Shown here in pieces: positions 57,501 through 64,000 of a DNA stretch of 64,000 nt. The stretch is from contig CAWHHZ010000008.1 in assembly GCA_963829355.1 (NCBI GenBank), forward strand, positions 1 to 64,000, read 5' to 3'. The position numbers and the translations under genes were made by a program. Source of the DNA: CAWHHZ01 sp963829355. Lineage in GTDB: Bacteria; Acidobacteriota; Thermoanaerobaculia; Gp7-AA8; JAHWKK01. Below the pieces are notes generated by a model. That model was not told the DNA's origin and did no database searches. It was given only the letters and a program-made list of their open reading frames with translations. Positions within the stretch are counted from its first letter, which is position 1, and the number at the start of each line of letters is the position of its first letter.

Positions 57501-59366
57501 TTCGGTTTTGATCGAGCCCGACCATGTCCCGCGATTGTCCTCGTTCTCCGGATCTCTCGCCGTCACGCGAATCGTCCCTTCGAAGAGATTCGGGATCGAG
57601 AAGCGGCCGGTCGCATCAGCCGTCATCGGCGATTGCGCCGTTCCGAACTCTCGACCGGGGAACCCAAACTCCCGCAACCAGAATCGGGCATAAGGAACCG
57701 GGGCGTTGTCGCTGAGATCCCCGGGAGTGTCGTCGGGAATCAGACTCGATGAGTCCTGCGGATCGGTCTTGTAGTTCGCATGGACGACCTGGCCTTCCAC
57801 CAGCCCCTGACGCCTCATGACTACGGCGATCCTTGAAACCGTCCCGCCGTTGACTGGCGTCGATGCGCTAGCGACTCCCGTACGATAGATGCCGCTCTGC
57901 GTGATCTCCGCAGTCACGGTGACGCCCGTGCCAGATGCGACGTTCCGAAACTCGAACGTTCCGTCTGCGGCAGACAGTTGCGCTCCCTGATTCTGCCGCC
58001 CGTCGCTCAGGCGCACAGTCGCGCCGGAGATCGGCGTCACGCCGTCGATGCCGAAGACTGTTCCGCTGACCGTGGAAAGATCGCTGAGCTGGAGGTTGAA
58101 GCTCTGCAGGTCGCCGTCGTACCCGAGCCTCGCCGTCGTGCTCGCACTCCCATAGACGGGATGAACACTGGCGACCGTCAAAGACTGGTTGGCGGGAACC
58201 TTCTCGAACAATGCGTAATCGGGGGTCGTGGACTGCGTGAGCTCGAGTCGATCCAGCTCCTGGAATGCGTCGTTCCATACCAGGAACGACAGCCGGACGT
58301 CGGAGACCAGGTCGACCCCGCTTCCGCTCTTCACCTTCGCCCTCACCGTTCCCTGCCCGGGAAGGCTCAGCGCAAGCGTGGATACCTGTCCCGCAAACTC
58401 GACCTGCGCTTTCCCTGTCGCGTACTGGTAGCCATACGTCTGGTCCAGGGGCACCGCCCAGACGTCGTAGCTTCGCTTGACAGGGGCGTCCACCAGTTCG
58501 TAGATGCCCTCACCCTTGTGATCGAAGATTACCTGATCGCCGAGGCCCGGCTCGAAGACTTTGTATCCGCCCGCCACGGGATTGCCATTCGCATCGACGA
58601 GGCGGATTCGAATCGTCCCGGAGCCGCCGCTGGAATCGGCAGGAATGAGGATCGGCACGAACCCGAGGTCGTGAGGGACGATGGCTGAGCCGATGCGATC
58701 TGTCTCGGGATCGTACGCCTCAATTTTCTTTCCTCCGAGTGAGGTGGGGATCTGTTCGTAGGTAAAGGTTCCATCTGCTCCGGCCGTGATGACCTGCAGT
58801 CCTTCCAGCTGAACGAGAGCCCCTGGAACCACTTCGCTCGTTCCCCCTCGCGTCACCACGCCGGTGAGGGTACCGGTGCCTCCGGTGTTGACGACGAGGG
58901 ACAGCGTCAGTTCCTTCACCTCGTTCGGGGCGAGATCGAAATCGAACGACGTCGCCTGCCGAGAAACTGACCAATGCGCCGCGAGAACCGTGATGAAGCC
59001 CGCGGGAACGTCGTCGAAGAAGAACTGCCCATCCTCGCCCGTATAAGCCTCGGAGACCGCGAAGCCCTGGCTGAACAGACCGACGCGGGCGTTGGTCACG
59101 GGCGAACCGTCATCAGACCTCACCACGACTCCGCGAATCGAGCCTATTCCCGGCGCAGCTTTCCGAATGATCTGGAGATTCTGCTCGACGACCTCCCCTG
59201 CCGAGCGCACCCCGTTTGCGGCATACGTCACGTTCCCGTCGGCATCTTTTGCGCTGAACGTCAATGGTCCGACAGGAAGATTGTCGACGCTATAGAAGCC
59301 GGAGGAATCGGTGCGCGTCTGCTTCAGCTCGCCGAACATCGTGCTTCCGATCGTCAACAAGCGCAT
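54477..59366 (-). CDS. Giant exoprotein segment 4: regulatory-like and Ig-like domains
   Basis: A 1629-codon uninterrupted stretch. At least eight carboxypeptidase-regulatory-like (SdrB-type) domains recur with phrases such as IRGVVVRSDDGSPVTNARVG, TGVVTRGGTSEVVPGALVQL, SGTVFGIDGVTPISGATVRL and IEGLVEAEEGGPSVGTRVSI. They are followed by SbsA-type Ig domains (FSPTDGAQNVSLDTELRFVF, ISPAEDEPLQRATTFELRYN) and cadherin-like Ig units (ITAPAAEATFEYGQTFQIEA). It contains no enzyme motif. Coding leaves this frame near 54500. Confidence 0.75.
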   Translation of the reverse strand: MRLLTIGSTMFGELKQTRTDSSGFYSVDNLPVGPLTFSAKDADGNVTYAANGVRSAGEVVEQNLQIIRKAAPGIGSIRGVVVRSDDGSPVTNARVGLFSQGFAVSEAYTGEDGQFFFDDVPAGFITVLAAHWSVSRQATSFDFDLAPNEVKELTLSLVVNTGGTGTLTGVVTRGGTSEVVPGALVQLEGLQVITAGADGTFTYEQIPTSLGGKKIEAYDPETDRIGSAIVPHDLGFVPILIPADSSGGSGTIRIRLVDANGNPVAGGYKVFEPGLGDQVIFDHKGEGIYELVDAPVKRSYDVWAVPLDQTYGYQYATGKAQVEFAGQVSTLALSLPGQGTVRAKVKSGSGVDLVSDVRLSFLVWNDAFQELDRLELTQSTTPDYALFEKVPANQSLTVASVHPVYGSASTTARLGYDGDLQSFNLQLSDLSTVSGTVFGIDGVTPISGATVRLSDGRQNQGAQLSAADGTFEFRNVASGTGVTVTAEITQSGIYRTGVASASTPVNGGTVSRIAVVMRRQGLVEGQVVHANYKTDPQDSSSLIPDDTPGDLSDNAPVPYARFWLREFGFPGREFGTAQSPMTADATGRFSIPNLFEGTIRVTARDPENEDNRGTWSGSIKTEGDPLTAIFSIGSKGFGTAVITVVDPNDGNAPVPNAEVTLIAGSPYEFGTTDGAGQVRFEQVLAGHYTISVFSKALGSSGAGAIDVEPIVGASKTVELEFVGAVQGTLLDSEIGPGVAGAHVDLTATEYQTRATTDEAGDFLFNQVREGTFRLDAKDTDTNRRVSITKTLTQELHELTGVRMVLEEISDLGLSIYLPDDLGNQSSALAPLVSVEVTQRCYGYRGSICEYRRALQGNSFHFEGMFRNERFKLAIKEIGGLERTIFHEDEFHGQESSQLDLVLPAYGDVRVSVLESGQPAASILVTASGGGVSKTAYTDSSGAAMLRGFPLGKNLGVQARKLDGSSSGVWTGTVTRQSVPAEAVIDLGGYATIEGLVEAEEGGPSVGTRVSIRYQASGTWVELEVRTDATGMYRFYGVPATGTTADFEYLGPDELTIGGRQSVIVTEEYESGTLTAPSVKLDATPPRLLDFSPTDGAQNVSLDTELRFVFSESIDPAVIDSSHFAWRTADGSSTVSTAISHGSTSDGNFVVVLRPKLPAGQPYPLLSDTLYRVTLSAGIRDLSRHTIAAERGITFMTADKAEPEVIAISPAEDEPLQRATTFELRYNEPIDPAAWEPGGSGSIQLLRINEPGPAGSLIEEIAGVAHVDPQTWSSLYFAPSLEIIENAFYRLTVSGVFDPEGNPAASRTFHFSSRDTRVPYLELVSPVGEQPLVSGTQYRLTPTILDEQPVEGQPLPATAEDIDRVDYFKVVDGVRTYLRTETSAPFAYAFVAPDGAATIAFAAEAWDFSGNKSNEATISFEVIANSAPSDLSITLDPSGDRHAGSAVSATVGFDDEGILVTVKIQASGTDQSGSPWSTQEVREVRRSGVSESWNAPVFDLTLPRTLEGGSAVTLTATVTDSRGGASTTSHAFNVLPDTVAPVVAITAPAAEATFEYGQTFQIEAVVRDAEVEVSSVTFDWDGQSRTVQLASSVSGANPGERIFRSGMIDVPVKNADTRIQIVATADRLRR

Positions 59367-59607
59367 CTGATACTGACGAACCGTCTTCGTAGCGGACGTA
59401 GCCCTGCGCGCTACCCCGTCCGAGGAAAACGAGATTCACGTTGCTCACATGACCCGTCAGATGGATCACTCCCTCAGCCTTGGTGTAACTGCCATCCTCT
59501 TTGACGCCCCACAACCGGTACGATCCATCGAAGCCGTTCGCGCTGTCTCTCGGGACGTATTCGAACAGGTACGCGCCATCGCCTTCTCTCGCGGTGTCGA
59601 CCTGCAA
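59290..59607 (-). CDS. Giant exoprotein segment 3
   Basis: QVDTAREGDGAYLFEYVPRD, then FDGSYRLWGVKEDGSYTKAE and GSAQGYVRYEDGSSVSDALV: a carboxypeptidase-regulatory-like domain. Real coding extends upstream to about 59680 in the same frame without a start codon and passes to the next frame near 59370. Confidence 0.6.
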   Translation of the reverse strand: MQVDTAREGDGAYLFEYVPRDSANGFDGSYRLWGVKEDGSYTKAEGVIHLTGHVSNVNLVFLGRGSAQGYVRYEDGSSVSDALVDDRKHDVRRAEADAHRFLRLL

Positions 59608-59642
59608 TCCATTCTTTGTACGGAGCTGAACCTGCGCTCCCT

Positions 59643-60452
59643 CTACAGGCGTGTTGTCGGCCTCCAGACATGGCCGAAGAGAACACCCGCAGGACGATCG
59701 TTCGTGATCACGATTGGCTGCGATGCGATCGGAGTCGTGCCGACTTGAGTCAGGGGATCGATCAGCGAATCGATGTCGAGCGTGTATGAGACGTTGCTCG
59801 ACAATGCATGGCGGAAGGTGAGGTGAACGACGCGCCCATCGGGCTGGATGGCGGCTCCGACCACTTCCCTGTCGCCACTGTAAGAAAGGCCGTCCAACGT
59901 AAGAGCGACCGTGCCTTCGAACTTCTGGAAAAACGTCTCCGCATCTCCCTCGACAGGACGATTGAACAGGACGGAAACCTGATGGCCCCCGTCGTCGACA
60001 TGGAGATCCTGTTTCGCCTGGATCACGCCGATCGGCGCCGCGTCGACTCGAGATCCGGTTGCGAGTGCGGCGATTCCACCCAGGCTGTTCCTGGCGACCG
60101 CCTCCCCCTGCACACGATCCAACTCGATCGTGACCGGTCCGCTCTCATTCTGGACATGGAGCGACGCCCGATACACGGCACCCGCGTCCTGAGAAGGCCA
60201 GACGAGCTCCACGGTGTACGGATCGTTCGACGACGGCGTCACGACAACCGCGATTGAGTCGTTCCACCGGCCCACGACGGCGATCTCACCGGTCTCAGTG
60301 CCTCCGCCGAGAGAAAGGGTCGAGAGCTCTCCCCATTCCAGCTCCCGGACATGACCTCCTGTTGCTTCGTTCGGAACGTCGAGCCGGCGGCCGCTCGTTC
60401 GATCCACGACCGACAGCGCCTGTGGTCGTTCGGCTTCCTGTCGGCGCTCCAT
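59643..60452 (-). CDS. Giant exoprotein segment 2
   Basis: The frame continues with ALSVVDRTSGRRLDVPNEAT, VSVLFNRPVEGDAETFFQKF and LTFRHALSSNVSYTLDIDSL, an SbsA/Big_5-like domain. It ends near 59680 at LFGHVW, where coding shifts to LEADNTPVEGAQVQLRTKNG. Confidence 0.65.
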   Translation of the reverse strand: MERRQEAERPQALSVVDRTSGRRLDVPNEATGGHVRELEWGELSTLSLGGGTETGEIAVVGRWNDSIAVVVTPSSNDPYTVELVWPSQDAGAVYRASLHVQNESGPVTIELDRVQGEAVARNSLGGIAALATGSRVDAAPIGVIQAKQDLHVDDGGHQVSVLFNRPVEGDAETFFQKFEGTVALTLDGLSYSGDREVVGAAIQPDGRVVHLTFRHALSSNVSYTLDIDSLIDPLTQVGTTPIASQPIVITNDRPAGVLFGHVWRPTTRL

Positions 60453-62373
60453 GGACGAGTGCGAGGAGATAAGGCTCCCGGTGCGCAGTCACAGTCGCGA
60501 ATCTCTCCGCAAACGTGCCGTAGTCGAGATTCGCATCGTCCGCGCCGGTTTCCACCTGGCGGAAGAATGAAGCTGCAGCAGATCGCCCCGACTCCTGCGT
60601 CCTGCGGAACTCGTCCCACTCGACGAGCGGGTTGTCGTTACCGAGGAGATCGAGAGTCAGGTGCGAGAACGAATCGACGAGATCCTCTCCGAGGAAGTGA
60701 TGCTCGCCGGCACGCGCGATTTCGACGGCCCGCTGAAACACTTCACTTCGTCTGACGCGGGGGAACTTTGCAGTCGTTGTGTTCAGAGGAGCGACCGCGA
60801 GGCTGTACCCGAGGCCAAAGAGGCGCAGCTGATCGGCGATGAACTGCTGATCGAGATAGCGAGCGTAGTGCGGCATGACGAGCGTCGTCGGAGAGAGAGG
60901 GATTCCTTCGGCGCTCACTCCCATCGTCAACTGGACCTGCGCATTGACGACGTCTCCATCGATGGTGCCCGCTGTGGCGAAGACCGAACCCGTCGCTCCT
61001 GCCCTCAGCCGGTACTCGATGATCTCGGTCGGTCCGTTCTCGAATGTCAGAGTGTGCTCGTTGGGTGTCCCGGGAACACGGCAGATGTTGACCTGGAGGC
61101 TCGAGCACTCGTCGACTCCGCTCCGGATCGTGATTTCCTTGCTCGTACCGGTGACATTCGTGACGAAGGCGTAAGCGGAGTACTCATCGCCCTCGCGTAC
61201 GACGTCCGGGTGAGAGAAGGTGATGTTGAACCGAGGGTCGTGAACGTGAATCGCCGCGCTGGTGGTGCCGCGGAGCGGAACGTCCTTCTGCCCAGGTGAC
61301 TTGAAGGTTGCGTCAATGTCGATCGTCAGCTTGTGGGTTCCCGATTTTAGCCCTTCGACGACCCACTCGGCCTGACCCTCGGCCTGCGCCACGATGAAGG
61401 TCAGATCGCCGTGCCGGATCGGCACCGGCGAGCCGAACGTCACCGACGGTGTACTCCCGTGCACACGGAGACCAGCCGAGGGCTCGAGGGTTGCCGTGAC
61501 GTTGTTCAACGTGACGCCGGACGAGTCGGAGGCCGCGTTCTTCACGACGAGAACGACGGAGAAGAAATCGTGGAGGACGGCGAAGTCACTCGGAAGGACG
61601 ATGGCGGCCGGGATCGTCGGGCGACTCGGCCCTGACTGATCGAGAGGTTGAGGACCCTGCGGTTCAGGAAGCGATCCTTCCGGAACGAGCTCCAGCTCTC
61701 TGACCCTCGGTGGCTCCCAACGCGGCGGCAGGATCGGGTTCTCTGGAGGAAGGTTGTAGCCACCCGTCTTTTCGGGCGTGAAGATCTCTCCCGTCCGCGT
61801 GTCTACGATTACGGGATACGGGATATCGACTCTGCTTCCATCATCCAGGATGAACGAGAGCGTGTACTCGTACACGTCGTAGTTCCGCTCGTCGATACTG
61901 ATTCCGAGCTGGCGGATCTCGGAGGGAGAGAGCTTTCTGATCTTGACTTCGGTCTGGAAGAGATCATCGACGGTGATTCGGGCCGCGGTGGGACTGGCGT
62001 ACTGCAGGAACTGGCCATCCTTCATCAGGCGAACGTTGCGCAACTCGTATTCGCCCTTCTCGCGGAGACCCGGAATCTCGAACGCGTAGCCGGGGGTCGT
62101 CTCGAGGGTGATCGGTTGCAGCAGTCCGGGACCGGTCAGGTCGCCGGCGGCTACGAGGCCTGGGACGAAAGGCGCCTCCGCGTTCTGTCTCTCTCCGAAG
62201 ACGGTCGGCACTGACACTGGGGTACTCGTGAGAGTTGTGAACTGCGTTGTCACGAGCCCCAGAGTCGCTCCTGAGATCTTCAGCCGCTCGAAGCCGAGAT
62301 CTTCGCCGGAGGCGGATGCCGCTAGAACGAGCGACAGAACGAGTGGGAGCAGGATGGACCGGGAGTGACTCAC
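60295..62373 (-). CDS. Giant exoprotein segment 1: signal peptide and N-terminus
   Basis: MSHSRSILLPLVLSLVLAAS is a Sec signal peptide. It continues with a domain containing IRKLSPSEIRQLGISIDERN, NPILPPRWEPPRVRELELVP and CARDB-like strands (FSVVLVVKNAASDSSGVTLN, EYSAYAFVTNVTGTSKEITI). An all-helical stretch (YARYLDQQFIADQLRLFGLG, EVFQRAVEIARAGEHHFLGE) precedes the frame change near 60470. Coupling to 62370-63200 is by ATGA. Confidence 0.75.
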   Translation of the reverse strand: MSHSRSILLPLVLSLVLAASASGEDLGFERLKISGATLGLVTTQFTTLTSTPVSVPTVFGERQNAEAPFVPGLVAAGDLTGPGLLQPITLETTPGYAFEIPGLREKGEYELRNVRLMKDGQFLQYASPTAARITVDDLFQTEVKIRKLSPSEIRQLGISIDERNYDVYEYTLSFILDDGSRVDIPYPVIVDTRTGEIFTPEKTGGYNLPPENPILPPRWEPPRVRELELVPEGSLPEPQGPQPLDQSGPSRPTIPAAIVLPSDFAVLHDFFSVVLVVKNAASDSSGVTLNNVTATLEPSAGLRVHGSTPSVTFGSPVPIRHGDLTFIVAQAEGQAEWVVEGLKSGTHKLTIDIDATFKSPGQKDVPLRGTTSAAIHVHDPRFNITFSHPDVVREGDEYSAYAFVTNVTGTSKEITIRSGVDECSSLQVNICRVPGTPNEHTLTFENGPTEIIEYRLRAGATGSVFATAGTIDGDVVNAQVQLTMGVSAEGIPLSPTTLVMPHYARYLDQQFIADQLRLFGLGYSLAVAPLNTTTAKFPRVRRSEVFQRAVEIARAGEHHFLGEDLVDSFSHLTLDLLGNDNPLVEWDEFRRTQESGRSAAASFFRQVETGADDANLDYGTFAERFATVTAHREPYLLALVHGAPTGSRTTTGAVGRGSNERPPARRSERSNRRSCPGAGMGRALDPFSRRRH

Positions 62374-63200
62374 TGGACGCGCTGCTCCTTGGTTCCCGGG
62401 AGTCGGTCGAGCTCCTCGGACATCTTCTGGATCCGTATCAGGTGGGCTTCGACTTTCCGCGCATCAGCGGGGATCGTGATCTGCTCGGATGGCGGGAGGT
62501 CACGATCGACGCGAACGGTGCGGGTCACGAGCTCGAGGCGCTCTCCGTCGAGCTCGAACTCGAGTGTCTCCGCCAGGGGCAGCCGGTAGCGAGAAGCCGC
62601 GGAAGAGCCGGCTGACGACGTGCGGATGCTTCCGTCTGACTTTCGTGCCATCTCGGCTGCAGCCAGCGACGCGCGGCCAGGCTCGTTTGGCCAGGCCGCA
62701 CCTGTGATCACGTCTATCGCTTCGCGCGAGAGCTCGATCTGCGGATCGAAACTCACCTCGACCCGCCGAAGCTCACCCTCTTCGAACGTCGTACGGAACG
62801 TCTCGGCGACCCGCCCGGCGACTTTGCGCGGCGCCACCATCTCGTGGCGAGGCAGGCTCTCGGCTGCGAGACGACGTGACGTGTTTACACGCATCAGCTG
62901 CCTCGCCTCGGCAATCGCCTCAAACGTCGCGATGCTGTAGGTGCCGGCCGCGTGATCGATTTCGGTAATGGTTCCCTCGCCGTAATCGGAGATGGCAACG
63001 CGATCGCCGTTGATGGCGATCGTCCGATTCCCCACGAAGTACTCGTCAACCGTCATGGTCACGCCGGACAAGGGATCCTCGATCTCCTTTACGAGATGCA
63101 GTGGCTCCGAAAAGATTGCTTTGCGCTCGGTCTGGCCCATCAGTGCGAATGCACACACCGCGAGCATGAGGAGTTGGAGGGCTGCCTTGGATTTTTGCAT
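62370..63200 (-). CDS. Small secreted protein coupled to the giant exoprotein
   Basis: 276 aa from the ATG at 63200; six codons upstream another ATG is possible. QKSKAALQLLMLAVCAFALM is a signal peptide. The mature part (VKEIEDPLSGVTMTVDEYFV, INGDRVAISDYGEGTITEID, AGTYSIATFEAIAEARQLM) has a beta-rich N-half and a helical C-half (RKVEAHLIRIQKMSEELDRL). The stop overlaps the giant's start (ATGA), so the two are co-translated and may work together in its export or anchoring. The family was not recognised. Confidence 0.75.
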   Translation of the reverse strand: MQKSKAALQLLMLAVCAFALMGQTERKAIFSEPLHLVKEIEDPLSGVTMTVDEYFVGNRTIAINGDRVAISDYGEGTITEIDHAAGTYSIATFEAIAEARQLMRVNTSRRLAAESLPRHEMVAPRKVAGRVAETFRTTFEEGELRRVEVSFDPQIELSREAIDVITGAAWPNEPGRASLAAAEMARKSDGSIRTSSAGSSAASRYRLPLAETLEFELDGERLELVTRTVRVDRDLPPSEQITIPADARKVEAHLIRIQKMSEELDRLPGTKEQRVQ

Positions 63201-63240
63201 TTCTGGCCTGTTTCCCACGAGCTATACCTGTCACCGGGGG

Positions 63241-63303
63241 AAAGTTCGGAGGAGAGCTGCGGGCGGGTCGCCCGCTTACCAGCGGGCGGGTCGCCCGCAC
63301 TCC
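63241..63303. repeat. GC-rich REP-like repeats
   Basis: GCGGGCGGGTCGCCCGC occurs twice (about 63260 and 63281), each able to form a hairpin. They sit in the intergenic space next to the terminator. Confidence 0.5.
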
Positions 63304-63310
63304 AAAGAAA

Positions 63311-63363
63311 AAGAGCCCGCAGCACCCTCGGCGATTGGTCTTGCCGGTGGCGCTGCGGGCTCT
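63311..63363 (-). terminator. Intrinsic terminator on the minus strand
   Basis: AGAGCCCGCAGC and GCTGCGGGCTCT form a 12-bp stem (63312-63323 with 63352-63363). On the minus strand the stem is followed by CTCTTTTTCTTTGG, a T-rich tail. It would end transcripts coming from the genes at 63408-63994, separating them from the 63200-45504 operon. Confidence 0.72.
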
Positions 63364-63407
63364 CTCTTTCCCGAGCGGCATCGTTCTGTTTTTAACCGAG
63401 GCCGAGG

Positions 63408-63677
63408 CTACCTCGGCGGTTGAAAAGATGTCAACAAATTGTTACTGACAATTTTTCCACTTTTATTTTTGAGAAACTCAGGATCCGATTTTTGCTCTTT
63501 GGGATGAGCTGGGAGCCGGAGATCTCCGGGGGTGCCGGAACTCCCGTCGGAACGATCGACGGAGAGCGCATGTCCATCAGCCGTATACCGGAAACGGCCG
63601 GTCGCAGTTCCCACAGTTGCTGGCTTCAATTGAGCTCCGGTGGCCGCACACATAGCAGAGGCGGACGCCGGGATCAT
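63408..63677 (-). CDS. Hypothetical protein (possibly continuation of 63674-63994)
   Basis: 89 codons beginning MIPASASAMCAATGAQLKPA, with VGTATGRFRYTADGHALSVD and a basic tail. The start overlaps the stop of the upstream frame (ATGA). Either these are two coupled genes or one protein split by an indel. No family was recognised. Confidence 0.4.
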   Translation of the reverse strand: MIPASASAMCAATGAQLKPATVGTATGRFRYTADGHALSVDRSDGSSGTPGDLRLPAHPKEQKSDPEFLKNKSGKIVSNNLLTSFQPPR

Positions 63678-64000
63678 CTGGCGAGGCGGAGCGCTGACGG
63701 AACTGCTCCATGGAGGGAGAGGTCGATGTGCCGCATTGTCGCTCCGGGGCTCACCTCGTCAGCAAGTGCAGGAAGAGGCGTCGGTACTGATGCTGCGGCA
63801 ACCCTGGACAGATTCGGACTCCACCGCGGGGCAACTGGCGCAGGCGCGAACAGACTGCGGACTCTTTTCGATCTGCTCCAGTACATGAATCCGGCGGCGC
63901 AGAACAGGAGCATGGCGATGTTGAACCATACGGCCCCGCTCTGCGACGAATCGGCAGGGAAGTCAGTCAACAGTGCGATTCCTACCACCGTCACCGCGGC
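63674..64000 (-). CDS. Partial membrane protein, 5' end outside window
   Basis: The frame is open to the window edge. It has one clear transmembrane segment (WFNIAMLLFCAAGFMYWSRS) followed by a basic region, and a Pro/Ala-rich tail. A possible second membrane segment lies before it (TVVGIALLTDF). The family was not recognised. Confidence 0.45.
   Translation of the reverse strand, partial: AAVTVVGIALLTDFPADSSQSGAVWFNIAMLLFCAAGFMYWSRSKRVRSLFAPAPVAPRWSPNLSRVAAASVPTPLPALADEVSPGATMRHIDLSLHGAVPSALRLAR

Larger units (their letters stand above)
45504..62373 (-). pseudogene. Secreted multidomain giant, whole locus (about 5600 codons)
   Basis: From the signal peptide at 62373 to the stop at 45504, thirteen open segments on one strand make one protein. 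In order: an N-terminal region with CARDB-like domains, several carboxypeptidase-regulatory-like domains, SbsA-type and cadherin-like Ig domains, Gly-rich beta-helix-like segments including a 1.1-kb tandem repeat, Big_2-like units, and two F5/8C discoidin domains. The frames alternate about every 1.3 kb while domain order stays intact, so indel errors are a serious alternative to decay. It is probably exported and binds surface sugars or lipids through the discoidin domains. The start overlaps the upstream gene by four bases. Confidence 0.78.

Noticed and set aside
1..64000. tRNA, rRNA or riboswitch genes
   Set aside because: None seen: no cloverleaf-like sequence with TTCGA loops in a suitable setting and no conserved rRNA stretches. 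A covariance-model scan would be needed to exclude small RNAs.

Overview
GC-rich DNA from a Gram-negative bacterium. The set of secreted giant proteins, RHS toxins, REP-associated tyrosine transposases (RAYTs) and a PilO/GspG-like pilus protein would suit an Acidobacteriota-type genome. That is an inference from gene style; no rRNA, tRNA or core marker gene is present. About 36 kb of the 64 kb is taken by three very long minus-strand exoprotein loci, and the rest is mobile-element debris, toxin-antitoxin (TA) modules and a small defence island.

Layout. 1-3560: four compact TA modules (RHH-PIN, MazE-like/MazF, Phd-PIN, FitAB-like), with scraps of a HepT gene, an IS and a RAYT between them. 3561-8255: mobile-element graveyard. 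It holds a 476-bp MITE-like element, a decayed copy of a HTH/nucleotidyltransferase module, a truncated RAYT, remnants of a toxin/immunity pair, one intact RAYT element (6212-7692) and three nested IS ends. 8262-12690: a 5'-truncated, frameshifted RHS tip with a Hint domain and a C-terminal toxin, followed by its probable immunity gene. 12709-13986: PilO-like/GspG-like fusion. 14016-14655: MITE-like elements. 14861-22027: candidate defence island with an AAA/DUF4143 ATPase, a 951-aa primase-helicase-DUF559 nuclease of the TOTE conflict type, an MntA/HepT module and a HTH-nucleotidyltransferase module with a palindromic operator. 22095-23467: complete DDE insertion sequence.

23976-37076: RHS polymorphic toxin locus of about 12.5 kb with its immunity gene. 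37342-37998: AbrB/PIN module. 38238-44781: secreted Ig-repeat protein of about 2180 codons. 44894-45411: ParDE-like module. 45504-62373: secreted giant of about 5600 codons containing carboxypeptidase-regulatory-like repeats, Gly-rich segments with a near-identical 1.1-kb tandem repeat, and two C-terminal discoidin (F5/8C) domains. It is translationally coupled to the small secreted protein at 62370-63200. A minus-strand terminator and a partial membrane protein lie at the right edge.

All three giant loci, the 9-12.7 kb RHS fragment and its immunity gene are broken into successive reading frames, about 30 shifts in all. Homology carries straight across the shifts and there are no other disabling changes, so uncorrected consensus indels are as likely as true decay. 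Each segment is listed separately, and the whole locus is described once.

How it fits together: three toxin-tip/immunity pairs (about 5.5-6.2, 8.3-10.2 and 24-25.4 kb) each end against a mobile-element scar. This suggests that tip cassettes are exchanged next to RAYT/IS elements. The eight TA modules and the TOTE-like gene fit an accessory, conflict-rich genomic island.
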